Source: Pseudomonadales bacterium
GTDB taxonomy: Bacteria > Pseudomonadota > Gammaproteobacteria > Pseudomonadales > Azotimanducaceae
DNA length: 64,000 nucleotides
Direction of reading: 5' to 3'
Assembly: GCA_019634925.1 (NCBI GenBank)
Contig: JAHCAL010000002.1
Location: forward strand, 248,001 to 312,000
Shown: positions 24,511-32,447 of the stretch, in pieces
Layout of the letters: every line of letters begins with the position of its first letter
Position numbering within the stretch: position 1 is the stretch's first letter
Notes under the pieces: generated by a model
Databases searched by the model: none
Told to the model about the DNA's origin: nothing
Seen by the model: the letters and a program-made list of their open reading frames with translations, nothing else
Program-made: the position numbers and the translations under genes

Positions 24511-25578
24511 TCAGCGCACGATCAGTTCCATTGCCAGCGGCGGCACGCGCAACAGGCGCTCGCCCGCGTCGGCCTTCGCGTATCCGAGACACGCTTCGGT
24601 GAGCTTGATGACGTGTTCGTCACCATGGGCGACGGCCGCATCGATCAACGCCGCGAGGGAGCCCACCGGCTGCGCGGCCCGCGGCCGTTCGGCTTCACCA
24701 TAGCAGGCATACAACGCGGCGCCGAACCGCCAGGCCGTGCCGAACAGCACCGGCACGTCCGCGGGTGCGGCCCACGGTGCCAGCCGGGCCGCCGCGACGA
24801 CGCCGGTGATCGCGTGGGTATACACGATTGCCTGCAGCGCGGTCCGCGCCTGCCTCATGAACAGATCGGCGAACGCCGACGCGAGTTCCGCGGACATCGC
24901 TGCTGCCGTGCCGGAGCTATCGAACCCGGCCAGCGCTTCGACGAATGCCGCATCCGCATCCAGTACCCGGAGCGCTTCCGTGATGGGCCCGTCGTTGCGG
25001 CGCCGCTCCGCCGGCACCAGCGGCACGGCGTGCCAGGCCGCTTCCGCAGGCACGGGCCGACTACGGGGTGCAACGGCTGCGGCCGGCAGCGCCTGCCAGG
25101 ACGACGCCCAGAGCGCCAGTCCGCGCGCCAGCTCCGCACGCCGCGACACGCTCTCATGGCGGGCCAGCGCGCGCACGGCATGCGCGGTACGGATGATGCC
25201 GTGCGCCGCGGCACCCGCGAATCCGGGCGCCAGCCGTCCGAGCCAGTCGGCGAGCACGGCCGGCCAATCGCGCGTCGCGATCTCGTGCTCGAACGTGGCG
25301 CGCCAGTCGGGGTACGTGGACGTGCGCCCGATTGCGGCGGCCTGGCGTTCCGCCGTGAGCGGCATGCCGGCGCCGGGTTCGGGAAGCGCGTCGGGAAGGT
25401 AACGGTCGAGCCACGCGTGCGCGGCATCCGCACGCCCCAGCGACCAGAGCGCCTCGACCACCATCGGCGCGTGATTGGTCAAGCCATTTGCCAGGTCCGG
25501 CCCGTGCTGCTGGGTGCGGGCCAGGATTTCGTCGTACAGGCCCTCGTTCGGCTCCGGTCGTTGCTGCGTTCCAGGCAT
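24511..25578 (-). CDS. questin oxidase-like (DUF4243) family protein
   Basis: The 355-residue protein is all-alpha in appearance and carries GLTNHAPMVVEALWSLG and GFAGAAAHGIIRTAHAVRAL, blocks shared with fungal questin oxidase and AflY-like proteins, which perform Baeyer-Villiger-type ring cleavage of anthraquinones. Bacterial members are of unknown activity. The ATG at 25578 is preferred over the in-frame 25638. It is transcribed divergently from a cytochrome P450 across 117 bp that hold an inverted repeat. An oxidative role on a ring substrate is plausible but unproven. Confidence 0.72.
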   Translation of the reverse strand: MPGTQQRPEPNEGLYDEILARTQQHGPDLANGLTNHAPMVVEALWSLGRADAAHAWLDRYLPDALPEPGAGMPLTAERQAAAIGRTSTYPDWRATFEHEIATRDWPAVLADWLGRLAPGFAGAAAHGIIRTAHAVRALARHESVSRRAELARGLALWASSWQALPAAAVAPRSRPVPAEAAWHAVPLVPAERRRNDGPITEALRVLDADAAFVEALAGFDSSGTAAAMSAELASAFADLFMRQARTALQAIVYTHAITGVVAAARLAPWAAPADVPVLFGTAWRFGAALYACYGEAERPRAAQPVGSLAALIDAAVAHGDEHVIKLTEACLGYAKADAGERLLRVPPLAMELIVR

Positions 25579-25656
25579 GGCGCGTGCTCCACAGGCTCCG
25601 AGACGCGGAGCATCGGCCACCCGGCTGCCACAGGGCAAGCGCTATTCCACGCAAGT

Positions 25657-25675
25657 GGTGTACAGTCGGTTCACC
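25657..25675. promoter_or_regulatory. inverted repeat in the divergent questin-oxidase-like/P450 promoter region
   Basis: GGTGTAC-AGTCG-GTTCACC has arms matching in six of seven positions, and CCAC-GCAA-GTGG (25647-25658) overlaps its left end. Lying between two divergent starts, it is a candidate operator. No regulator gene is adjacent. Confidence 0.35.
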
Positions 25676-25695
25676 GAGTGAGGGAGGGTTCCACC

Positions 25696-26940
25696 ATGGC
25701 CGAAGCGGTCGATACGCGGCGCAGCACGCCGGACCCCTGGTCGATCCCGCTGGCGGACATCGACGTCAGCCAGCCGGAGCTGTTCCGAACCGACAGTCAC
25801 TGGGACTACTTCCGGCGCCTGCGCGCGGAGGATCCGGTGCACTACTGCGCACGGAGCCCGTTCGGGCCGTACTGGTCGATCACCCGTTTCCGCGACATCA
25901 TGGCCATCGACGGCAACCATCAGGACTTCTCGTCCGATGCGGGCATCGTGCTCGCGGACCGGCCCGCCGACTTCCAGACCACCAACTTCATCTCCATGGA
26001 CCCCCCGAAGCACGACGTGCAGCGCAAGACCGTGCAGGGGGTGGTCGCGCCGGTGAACCTGGCGAAGCTCGAAGGCACGATCCGAGAGCGAGCTGCACGC
26101 ATCCTCGACGGCCTGCCGGTCGGCAAGCCGTTCGACTGGGTGGACCGGGTATCGATCGAGCTGACCACGCAGATGCTCGCGACCATCTTCGACTTTCCGT
26201 TCGAGGAGCGCCGCAAGCTCACCTACTGGTCGGACATGGCGACATCCGGGGAGCTCGCCGGCGGCCCGACACCCGAACCGGTCCGTCGGGCCGCGCTGCT
26301 CGAATGCCTCGAGTACTTCACGCGGCTGCGCGATGCGCGCGTCAACGAACCACCGAAGACCGACCTCCTGTCGATGCTCGCGCACGGCAGGGACACCCGC
26401 GACATGCCGCCGATGGAGTTTCTCGGCAACCTGATCCTGCTGATCGTGGGCGGCAACGACACCACGCGCAACTCCATTTCCGGCGGGGTGCTCGCGCTCA
26501 ACCTGTTTCCCGAGGAGTACGACAAGCTGCGCAACGACCCCGGCCTGATCGGCAATATGGTCCCGGAGATCATTCGCTGGCAGACGCCACTCGCCTACAT
26601 GCGGCGCACCGCTGCCCGGGACGTGGAGTTCGGTGGCAAGACCATCCGCAAAGGCGACAAGGTGGCCATGTGGTACGTATCCGGCAACCGCGACGAAGCA
26701 GTGATTCCGGACCCCGACCGGTTCCTGATCGATCGCCCGAACGCGCGCCACCACCTTTCGTTCGGATTCGGCGTGCATCGCTGCATGGGCAACCGGCTGG
26801 CGGAGATGCAGCTGCGCGTGCTCTGGGAGGAGATCATGAAACGCTTCCGCTTCATCGAGATCACCGGCCCGGTCGAGCGGGTGCAGTCGAGCTTCGTCAA
26901 GGGGTACGCGAACATGCCGGTCCAACTGCACGCGTGGTGA
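25696..26940 (+). CDS. cytochrome P450, CYP153-like
   Basis: The 414-residue soluble P450 has the I-helix GGNDTTRN, the K-helix ExxR (EIIR), and the heme loop FGFGVHRCMGNRLAE with Cys363 as iron ligand. The text after the heme loop (MQLRVLWEEIMKRFRFIEI, then VQSSFVKGYANMPVQL) resembles CYP153 terminal alkane/fatty-acid hydroxylases, judged by memory and not by search. It would need ferredoxin and reductase partners, which are not in this window. It is divergent from the questin-oxidase-like gene and 25 bp upstream of the AsmA gene. A role in hydroxylating a hydrophobic substrate fits the neighbourhood. Confidence 0.9.
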   Translation: MAEAVDTRRSTPDPWSIPLADIDVSQPELFRTDSHWDYFRRLRAEDPVHYCARSPFGPYWSITRFRDIMAIDGNHQDFSSDAGIVLADRPADFQTTNFISMDPPKHDVQRKTVQGVVAPVNLAKLEGTIRERAARILDGLPVGKPFDWVDRVSIELTTQMLATIFDFPFEERRKLTYWSDMATSGELAGGPTPEPVRRAALLECLEYFTRLRDARVNEPPKTDLLSMLAHGRDTRDMPPMEFLGNLILLIVGGNDTTRNSISGGVLALNLFPEEYDKLRNDPGLIGNMVPEIIRWQTPLAYMRRTAARDVEFGGKTIRKGDKVAMWYVSGNRDEAVIPDPDRFLIDRPNARHHLSFGFGVHRCMGNRLAEMQLRVLWEEIMKRFRFIEITGPVERVQSSFVKGYANMPVQLHAW

Positions 26941-26965
26941 GTCGCACGCGCCAAGTCGACATCCC

Positions 26966-29362
26966 ATGCGCACACCGGTGAAGATTGCGGCCATCATCGC
27001 GGCGCTCGGCGCGGCGGTCTTCCTGGCGGTCGTGGTGGCGGTGACGCTGATCTTCGAGCCGAACGACTACCGCCCGCTCCTGGTCGGCACGGTCGAGCGC
27101 GCCACCGGCCGCACCTTCGAACTAACCGGGGATCTCGGTCTCGCCGTGCTGCCGTGCTGCAGCGTCACCCTCGGCAAGGGCCGACTGGGCAATCCGGCAG
27201 ACTTTCCCGACCGTTACTCGGACGATGGATTCGTCGCTTTCGATTCGGCCGCGCTCGGCATCAGGATCTGGCCGCTCCTGACGCGCCGGCAGCTCGAGAT
27301 CGGCACGGTCCGGCTGGACGGACTCGATCTCGACCTGATCCGCCTCGCCGACGGCCGCACCAACTGGACGTTCGCAACGCCGGCAGCCGAACCAACCGCC
27401 ACCGATCCGGAATCCACGGCACTCCAGGGCATCCGGATGGAATCGGCCACCCTGCGCGACGCGCGCCTGCGCTACAGGGACGTCGAGGCCGGTCAGGACT
27501 TCTCCCTGCGCGATCTGCGCCTCTCGACCGAGACGATCGAGTATCGCGAACGGATCATGATCGCCGCACCGAACCTCACCGCACAGCTCTTCGGGGGCGG
27601 CCTCCCGGAGGCCGGCATTCCGCTCGAGTTCCACGCACGCAGCCTGGCGGCAGCTGCGGACGGCAGCGCGCTCGACCTCGCCGGGCTCGGCTTCGCGTTC
27701 GGCGACTCGCGGCTGACCGGCAGCGTTTCCGGCAGCGACATTCCGGCGGGCGGGTTGCGTTTCGACCTCGCACTGGATCGGCTCGATACGGCTCTGTTCG
27801 AAGCCTCCGGCGCGGCGCCGGGCGCATCCGCGCGGGACACTGCGGCGACGACGATACCGTTCACCACGCTCGAGGACCTGCGCGCCCAGGGCACGCTCGG
27901 CATCGGCATTCTGAAGGCCGGCGGGATGGAGTTCCGGGACGTCGTCGTAGCGCTCGACAGCACGGCCGGCCCCCTGTCTATCGACCTGTCGGGCCGGACG
28001 CTCGGCGGCCGCGTCGCGCTGACGGGAAACGGCAACACGCGGGGCCGCGACGCGCACCTTGCCGGGAACGTGGAATTCGACGGCCTCGTACCCCGCACCC
28101 TGCTCGGCGACGACTACCGGACGGCCGAGCCCGGCGTCCTCGGGCGCCTCAGCGGCACGTCACAGTGGCGCCTCGGCACCCGCTCGCTCGCACTGGACAG
28201 GCTCGACTGGCAACTCGACGACTCACGCATCGCCGGGCGGATCGCGATCGAAGATTTCGACCGCGTGGCCACCCGGTTCGACCTCTCGGTCGACCGCATC
28301 GATCTCGACGCGTACCTGCCGCCGACTCCGGAGCCTTCCCAAGAGCGTACCGACCAGGTCGCCCCGGCGACCGAGATTCCGGTGGAGCTGATCCGTGGCC
28401 TCGAACTGGAGGGACGGCTCAATGCCGGAAGACTCCGACTCGCCAGGCTCGATCTCGAGGACGCACGGGCCGAGGTGCGGGCAACCCGCGGCGTGCTGCG
28501 CCTGCAACCGCTCACCGCCACGCTGTACGGCGGCGCCTATCGCGGCGCGCTCACCATCGACGCAACCGGTGATACGGCCGCAGTCGCGCTGGACCAGGCA
28601 CTGACGGACGTTCAGGTCGGCGACCTCCTGCGTGCCCGTTACGGGCGCGACGTGCTCGCCGGATCGGCATCATTGGCGCTGACCGGCAGCGGCAGCGGTC
28701 TGACGACGCGGGAACTGCTCCGCGGCCTTTCCGGGAACGTCGATCTCAACCTCGCGGACGGCGCTTACCGCGGCGCGGATCTGCTCTACGAGTTCCAGCG
28801 CGCACGGGCGCTGTTCCGCAACGAAGCCGCACCCACCCGGCCGGCCAGTCCAGAGACACCCATCCGGGCCATGCAGATCGTCGGCACCGTCACCGAGGGC
28901 GTCCTGCGCAGCGACCGCATCAATCTGGAAACGCCCTACCTGCGCCTCGGCGGCAAGGGTGGCCTCGATCTGGTCGACCTCGTGCTCGACTATCGGCTGG
29001 ATGCCGAGGTACTGCGCGCAGCCGAGGGCATCGACGGCAAACTCGCCGACCTGCTCGGCAATACGATCCCGCTGACGCTGACCGGGCCGGTCACCTCGCC
29101 CCGCGTCGGCATCGACCTCAAGGACATGCTGACCGGCCGCGTGCGAGACACCCTAGAACAGCGCGCGCGCGACGCGCTGCTCGACCGCCTGGGCGGCCGC
29201 CAGCAGCCACCGGCCGACGCCGCCGCACCGGCCGCCCCGGACGAACCCGCTACTGACACACCACCCCCCGCAACAGACGAGCGCGAACCCTCCACGCGCG
29301 ACCTCCTGCGGCGCGGGCTGCGCGATCTGCTCGCGCCCAGGACCGACGAAGGCCAGCAGTAA
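26966..29362 (+). CDS. AsmA family protein
   Basis: The 798-residue protein starts with one N-terminal membrane anchor (AAIIAALGAAVFLAVVVAVTLIF). The AsmA pattern follows: PNDYRPLLVGTVERATGRTFELTGDLGLAVLPCCSVTLG, then long beta-rich repeats and a C-terminal block (LDLVDLVLDYRLDAEV, IPLTLTGPVTSPRVGIDLKDML). The last 60 or so residues are Pro/Ala/Thr-rich. AsmA-like proteins form bridge structures implicated in phospholipid transport to the outer membrane. The start is 25 bp after the P450 stop, so they may be co-transcribed, although functional linkage is not obvious. Confidence 0.9.
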   Translation: MRTPVKIAAIIAALGAAVFLAVVVAVTLIFEPNDYRPLLVGTVERATGRTFELTGDLGLAVLPCCSVTLGKGRLGNPADFPDRYSDDGFVAFDSAALGIRIWPLLTRRQLEIGTVRLDGLDLDLIRLADGRTNWTFATPAAEPTATDPESTALQGIRMESATLRDARLRYRDVEAGQDFSLRDLRLSTETIEYRERIMIAAPNLTAQLFGGGLPEAGIPLEFHARSLAAAADGSALDLAGLGFAFGDSRLTGSVSGSDIPAGGLRFDLALDRLDTALFEASGAAPGASARDTAATTIPFTTLEDLRAQGTLGIGILKAGGMEFRDVVVALDSTAGPLSIDLSGRTLGGRVALTGNGNTRGRDAHLAGNVEFDGLVPRTLLGDDYRTAEPGVLGRLSGTSQWRLGTRSLALDRLDWQLDDSRIAGRIAIEDFDRVATRFDLSVDRIDLDAYLPPTPEPSQERTDQVAPATEIPVELIRGLELEGRLNAGRLRLARLDLEDARAEVRATRGVLRLQPLTATLYGGAYRGALTIDATGDTAAVALDQALTDVQVGDLLRARYGRDVLAGSASLALTGSGSGLTTRELLRGLSGNVDLNLADGAYRGADLLYEFQRARALFRNEAAPTRPASPETPIRAMQIVGTVTEGVLRSDRINLETPYLRLGGKGGLDLVDLVLDYRLDAEVLRAAEGIDGKLADLLGNTIPLTLTGPVTSPRVGIDLKDMLTGRVRDTLEQRARDALLDRLGGRQQPPADAAAPAAPDEPATDTPPPATDEREPSTRDLLRRGLRDLLAPRTDEGQQ

Positions 29363-29395
29363 GCGGCGCCCGTCCGGATCACCGCTACGACGCAC

Positions 29396-30334
29396 TCAAT
29401 AGACCGGCGGCGCGCCCGGCGGGCGACTGCGGAAGATCCGCTGCGTCCAGCCATACTGCGCCGGATCCGGGCGCAGCAGCGCCTCCATGACCGCGTTCAT
29501 CCGCGCCGCGTCGGCCGTCCGGTCTCCGGATGGGAAGTCCTCGAGCGGCGCCAGGAAGTCGAGCCGTGTCCGGCCCGTCTCGGGCGAGTAACGGACCTGC
29601 AGCGGAAAGACCCGCGCGCGACACGCGACGGCAAGCCGCCCGAGCGACGGAATGGTGAGTTTCGGCTCACCGAAGAACGGCACGAAGACGGCGCTTTCGC
29701 TGCCCCGGTCCTCGTCCGGCAGATAGAACATCCAGTGGCCGCCGCGGACCGCCTTGATCAGCGGCACCATGGACTGCTGATGCCCGTATACGACACCGCC
29801 GAAGCGCAGCCGCATTCGATTGACCATCCAGTCGAGCGCCGGGTTGTCCTCGTGCAGGCGTGCCATGCTGACCACCGGATGCAACATGGCGACGCACTGG
29901 CCCGCCCATTCGAAAGCACAGGTATGCGGGGTGAGCAGTATGATGCCCGCGCCCGCGCGGGCCGCGCGCTCGACTTCTTCCAGGCCGTGCACGTCGAGTC
30001 GCGCGTGCAGCCGCGCGCGGCTCGCGAACATGAGTTCGCCGAAACCGAGATAGACCTCCAGCTGAATACGGAGGTGGCGCATGAGCAGTGCACGCCGCGC
30101 CGCCTCGTCGAGTTCCGGAAAGCAAACCCGCAGATTCGCCGCGGCATCGCGTACGCGCTTGGCGGTGCCACGCATGGCGAAGGCGGCAAGCGCCGCTGCC
30201 AGCATGCCGCGTACGCGCCGTGGCACGAAGCGCAGCAGCCAGAGCAGCAGCCACCCGGTCCAGATGCCCCAGAAACGGGGCGCGAGCAGACCGGCGCGGA
30301 ACACCGGACGGTGGCTGGTGCTGAACGACGACAT
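29396..30334 (-). CDS. lysophospholipid/lipid A acyltransferase (LpxL/HtrB-type)
   Basis: The 312-residue protein has an N-terminal membrane helix (WTGWLLLWLLRFV) and the catalytic HX4E motif in LLTPHTCAFEWAGQ, then LPDEDRGSESAVFVPFFGEP, typical of LpxL/LpxM lipid A acyltransferases and relatives that acylate ornithine lipids or other polyketides. The ATG at 30334 (MSSFSTSHRP) is chosen. The frame is open further upstream to 30952, but that part lies antisense to the next gene. Whether it is a true late acyltransferase of lipid A or a paralog cannot be decided here. Confidence 0.87.
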   Translation of the reverse strand: MSSFSTSHRPVFRAGLLAPRFWGIWTGWLLLWLLRFVPRRVRGMLAAALAAFAMRGTAKRVRDAAANLRVCFPELDEAARRALLMRHLRIQLEVYLGFGELMFASRARLHARLDVHGLEEVERAARAGAGIILLTPHTCAFEWAGQCVAMLHPVVSMARLHEDNPALDWMVNRMRLRFGGVVYGHQQSMVPLIKAVRGGHWMFYLPDEDRGSESAVFVPFFGEPKLTIPSLGRLAVACRARVFPLQVRYSPETGRTRLDFLAPLEDFPSGDRTADAARMNAVMEALLRPDPAQYGWTQRIFRSRPPGAPPVY

Positions 30335-30498
30335 CGAGAATTCTCCGGCCGGCTCCCCGCGCACCCGCATACAGCGCGTATGGTCGGCCCGAGCAGCGCG
30401 CTTATGTTCGTCGCGATCTCCCCTTCCGGCAAGCACACCGCCCGCCGGCCTCGCGGTAAACTGCTGCGGATGTATCGACGCCCCCCGCACCCCGACCG

Positions 30499-31368
30499 AT
30501 GCCACGCGTGAAGCCGCGCGCGACCCGCGGAATTCCGGCACGCAGCAGGCGCCGGCGCACCCGCCGCGGCCGCCGGAACGTCCTGCGCCGGCTGCTGCCG
30601 ACAGCGCGCACCAGGCGGCGCTGGTGGCAGCGTCTGCGCCGCCTGCCTGGCGAGCTGCGTCTCGTGCTGACGATTCTCGCCCTGGCGCTGTTCGCCGTAA
30701 CCGCGAATGCGCTCTATCAGGTGATCCGCAAACCGACCGAACTCTTCTTCCCGGTGAGCGGCGCGCTGCACAAGACGCCGCAGGAGACCTGGCGCGCGTA
30801 TGGAGCGCTGTTCCGCCGGCATTCGACACCGGTGATGTCGCCCGAACTGCTGGCCGCCCTTGCCCAGGTGGAAGGCTCCGGCAACCCGGTCGCGCGCACC
30901 TACTGGCGCATGTCGCTCGGTCCGAACCCGTTCGACATCTATCGCCCGGCATCGAGCGCGGTCGGCATGTACCAGATCACCGACGGTACCTTCGAGATCG
31001 CGCGGCGCTTCTGCATCCGCGACCATCGCGTGATCGCGGATGGTCCGTGGAACGATCCGCGGTCCTGCTGGTTCAACGGCTTCTACAGCCGCGTGATCCC
31101 CTCGCACGCCGTCGAAATGACCGCGGCCTACCTCGATCACCAGGTATCCGTACTGCTCGCCCGCCACGGACGCGCAGGTGTATCGATCGGGGCGCGTCGG
31201 CGCCTGGCCGCGGTCATCCACCTGTGTGGCGCGGGTGCCGGTGCTGCGTACGTCCGGCGCGGCCTCGCCTTCGCGCCCGGGCAGCGTTGTGGCTCGCACG
31301 ATCCGCGTCGCTACGTCGCGAAGGTCGAGGCCATGCAGCGCACGTTCGCCGCCCTCCACGCGCAATAG
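30499..31368 (+). CDS. lytic transglycosylase-like membrane protein
   Basis: The 289-residue protein has a very Arg-rich cytoplasmic start (about 50 residues), one membrane helix (LVLTILALALFAVTANALY), and a periplasmic lysozyme-like domain. The candidate catalytic Glu is in LAALAQVEGSGNP, and SSAVGMYQITDGTFEIARRFC and HLCGAGAGAAYV match SLT-domain features. Cysteines in this domain could form disulfides. It would cleave peptidoglycan glycan strands. It is divergent from the acyltransferase gene across 164 bp with no other gene. Confidence 0.82.
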   Translation: MPRVKPRATRGIPARSRRRRTRRGRRNVLRRLLPTARTRRRWWQRLRRLPGELRLVLTILALALFAVTANALYQVIRKPTELFFPVSGALHKTPQETWRAYGALFRRHSTPVMSPELLAALAQVEGSGNPVARTYWRMSLGPNPFDIYRPASSAVGMYQITDGTFEIARRFCIRDHRVIADGPWNDPRSCWFNGFYSRVIPSHAVEMTAAYLDHQVSVLLARHGRAGVSIGARRRLAAVIHLCGAGAGAAYVRRGLAFAPGQRCGSHDPRRYVAKVEAMQRTFAALHAQ

Positions 31369-31472
31369 CCCGCGACCACTCGCCGCACCCGTGACCTGCC
31401 GCACATTTCCGGCGCAAGCCTGAACGGCGGGCAGCCGCTTGCACCTATGCTGAGGCGAGCCCGGAGATCCGG

Positions 31473-32447
31473 TTGATTGCCCTGGCCTGGATGGAAGTCC
31501 CGCTGGTGAGACTCGTTGTGCAATTTGTGCTGGCCGTGGCGCTGGCCGGGGCGTGCGCGCTCGCAGGCGCGACCGAACTCCTGCGGATCGGCGCGAATCC
31601 ATGGCCGGGCTATGCGCCGCTGCACCTCGCAGCCGAACGCAACGCGTGGGAGTCCGAGCTCGGCGTGCGGATCGTGGAATATCCATCCGCCACGGAGGTG
31701 CTGCGCGCGTTTCGCAATCGCACGCTCGAGGCCGCCGCCCTCACGCTCGACGAGGTGCTGGTACTCCAGGAAGCCGCTCTGCCGATGTCTGTGGTACTGG
31801 TCCTCGACGTTTCGCAGGGCGGCGACGCGATCATCGCGCAACCGGGGATCGGAAGTTTCGGCGAACTCGAGGGGCGGCGCATCGGCGTCGAAGGCGGGGC
31901 GCTCGGCGCCTACGTCCTGAGCCGCGCGCTGGAACAGAACGGCCTCGCGCTCACCGACGTGCTGCTCCATCACCTCGAGATCAGCGCGCACGAGGACGCG
32001 TTCCGGCGCGGGCAGATCGATGCGGTGGTCACCTTCGAACCCGTGCGCAGCCGGTTGATCGCACAAGGTGCCGCCGAAGTCTTCTCGAGCCGTGAGCTTC
32101 CCGGCGAAATCGTCGACGTGCTGGTCGTACGCAAGGACGTCCTCGAACGGCACCGCAACCGGCTCCGCACCATGGTGCACGACTGGTTCGCGGAGCTGGA
32201 ACACCTGGACGCCGAGCCCGCCCACGCAGCCGAGCATGCCGCGCGCCTGCTGCGTTTCGCCCCCGGAGAGCTCGAGCGCAGCCTCGGCGGCCTCGCGTTT
32301 CCCGATCGCCTGCAGAACCGCACGCTCCTCGAGCACGACCTGCCGCGCACTCTGGACCGGCTTCACGCCGTGCTCACGACCCACGGTCTGCTCACCACAC
32401 CGGCACCGCCCAAGGACCTGCTGAACGCGGAGCTCATCGGTGACTGA
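31473..32447 (+). CDS. NMT1/SsuA-type periplasmic substrate-binding protein
   Basis: The 324-residue protein has an N-terminal signal segment (VVQFVLAVALAGACALAGA) and the fold of nitrate/sulfonate/thiamine-precursor binding proteins: LLRIGANPWPGYAPLHLAAE, LDEVLVLQEAALP, GRRIGVEGGALGAYVLSRAL, and AFRRGQIDAVVTFEP. The frame opens at TTG 31473 with GGAG six bases upstream; an ATG at 31491 and a GTG at 31506 are alternatives. No ABC permease or ATPase is nearby. Its end overlaps a membrane GGDEF-EAL gene by 8 bp, so it probably acts as a ligand-sensing partner, not a transport component. Confidence 0.85.
   Translation: MIALAWMEVPLVRLVVQFVLAVALAGACALAGATELLRIGANPWPGYAPLHLAAERNAWESELGVRIVEYPSATEVLRAFRNRTLEAAALTLDEVLVLQEAALPMSVVLVLDVSQGGDAIIAQPGIGSFGELEGRRIGVEGGALGAYVLSRALEQNGLALTDVLLHHLEISAHEDAFRRGQIDAVVTFEPVRSRLIAQGAAEVFSSRELPGEIVDVLVVRKDVLERHRNRLRTMVHDWFAELEHLDAEPAHAAEHAARLLRFAPGELERSLGGLAFPDRLQNRTLLEHDLPRTLDRLHAVLTTHGLLTTPAPPKDLLNAELIGD

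Noticed and set aside
11653..25677. Shared 11-mer CGGTTCACCGA before the cyclic-di-GMP gene and the P450 gene
   Set aside because: An 11-base match is expected by chance in a window of this size and composition, and the flanks differ.
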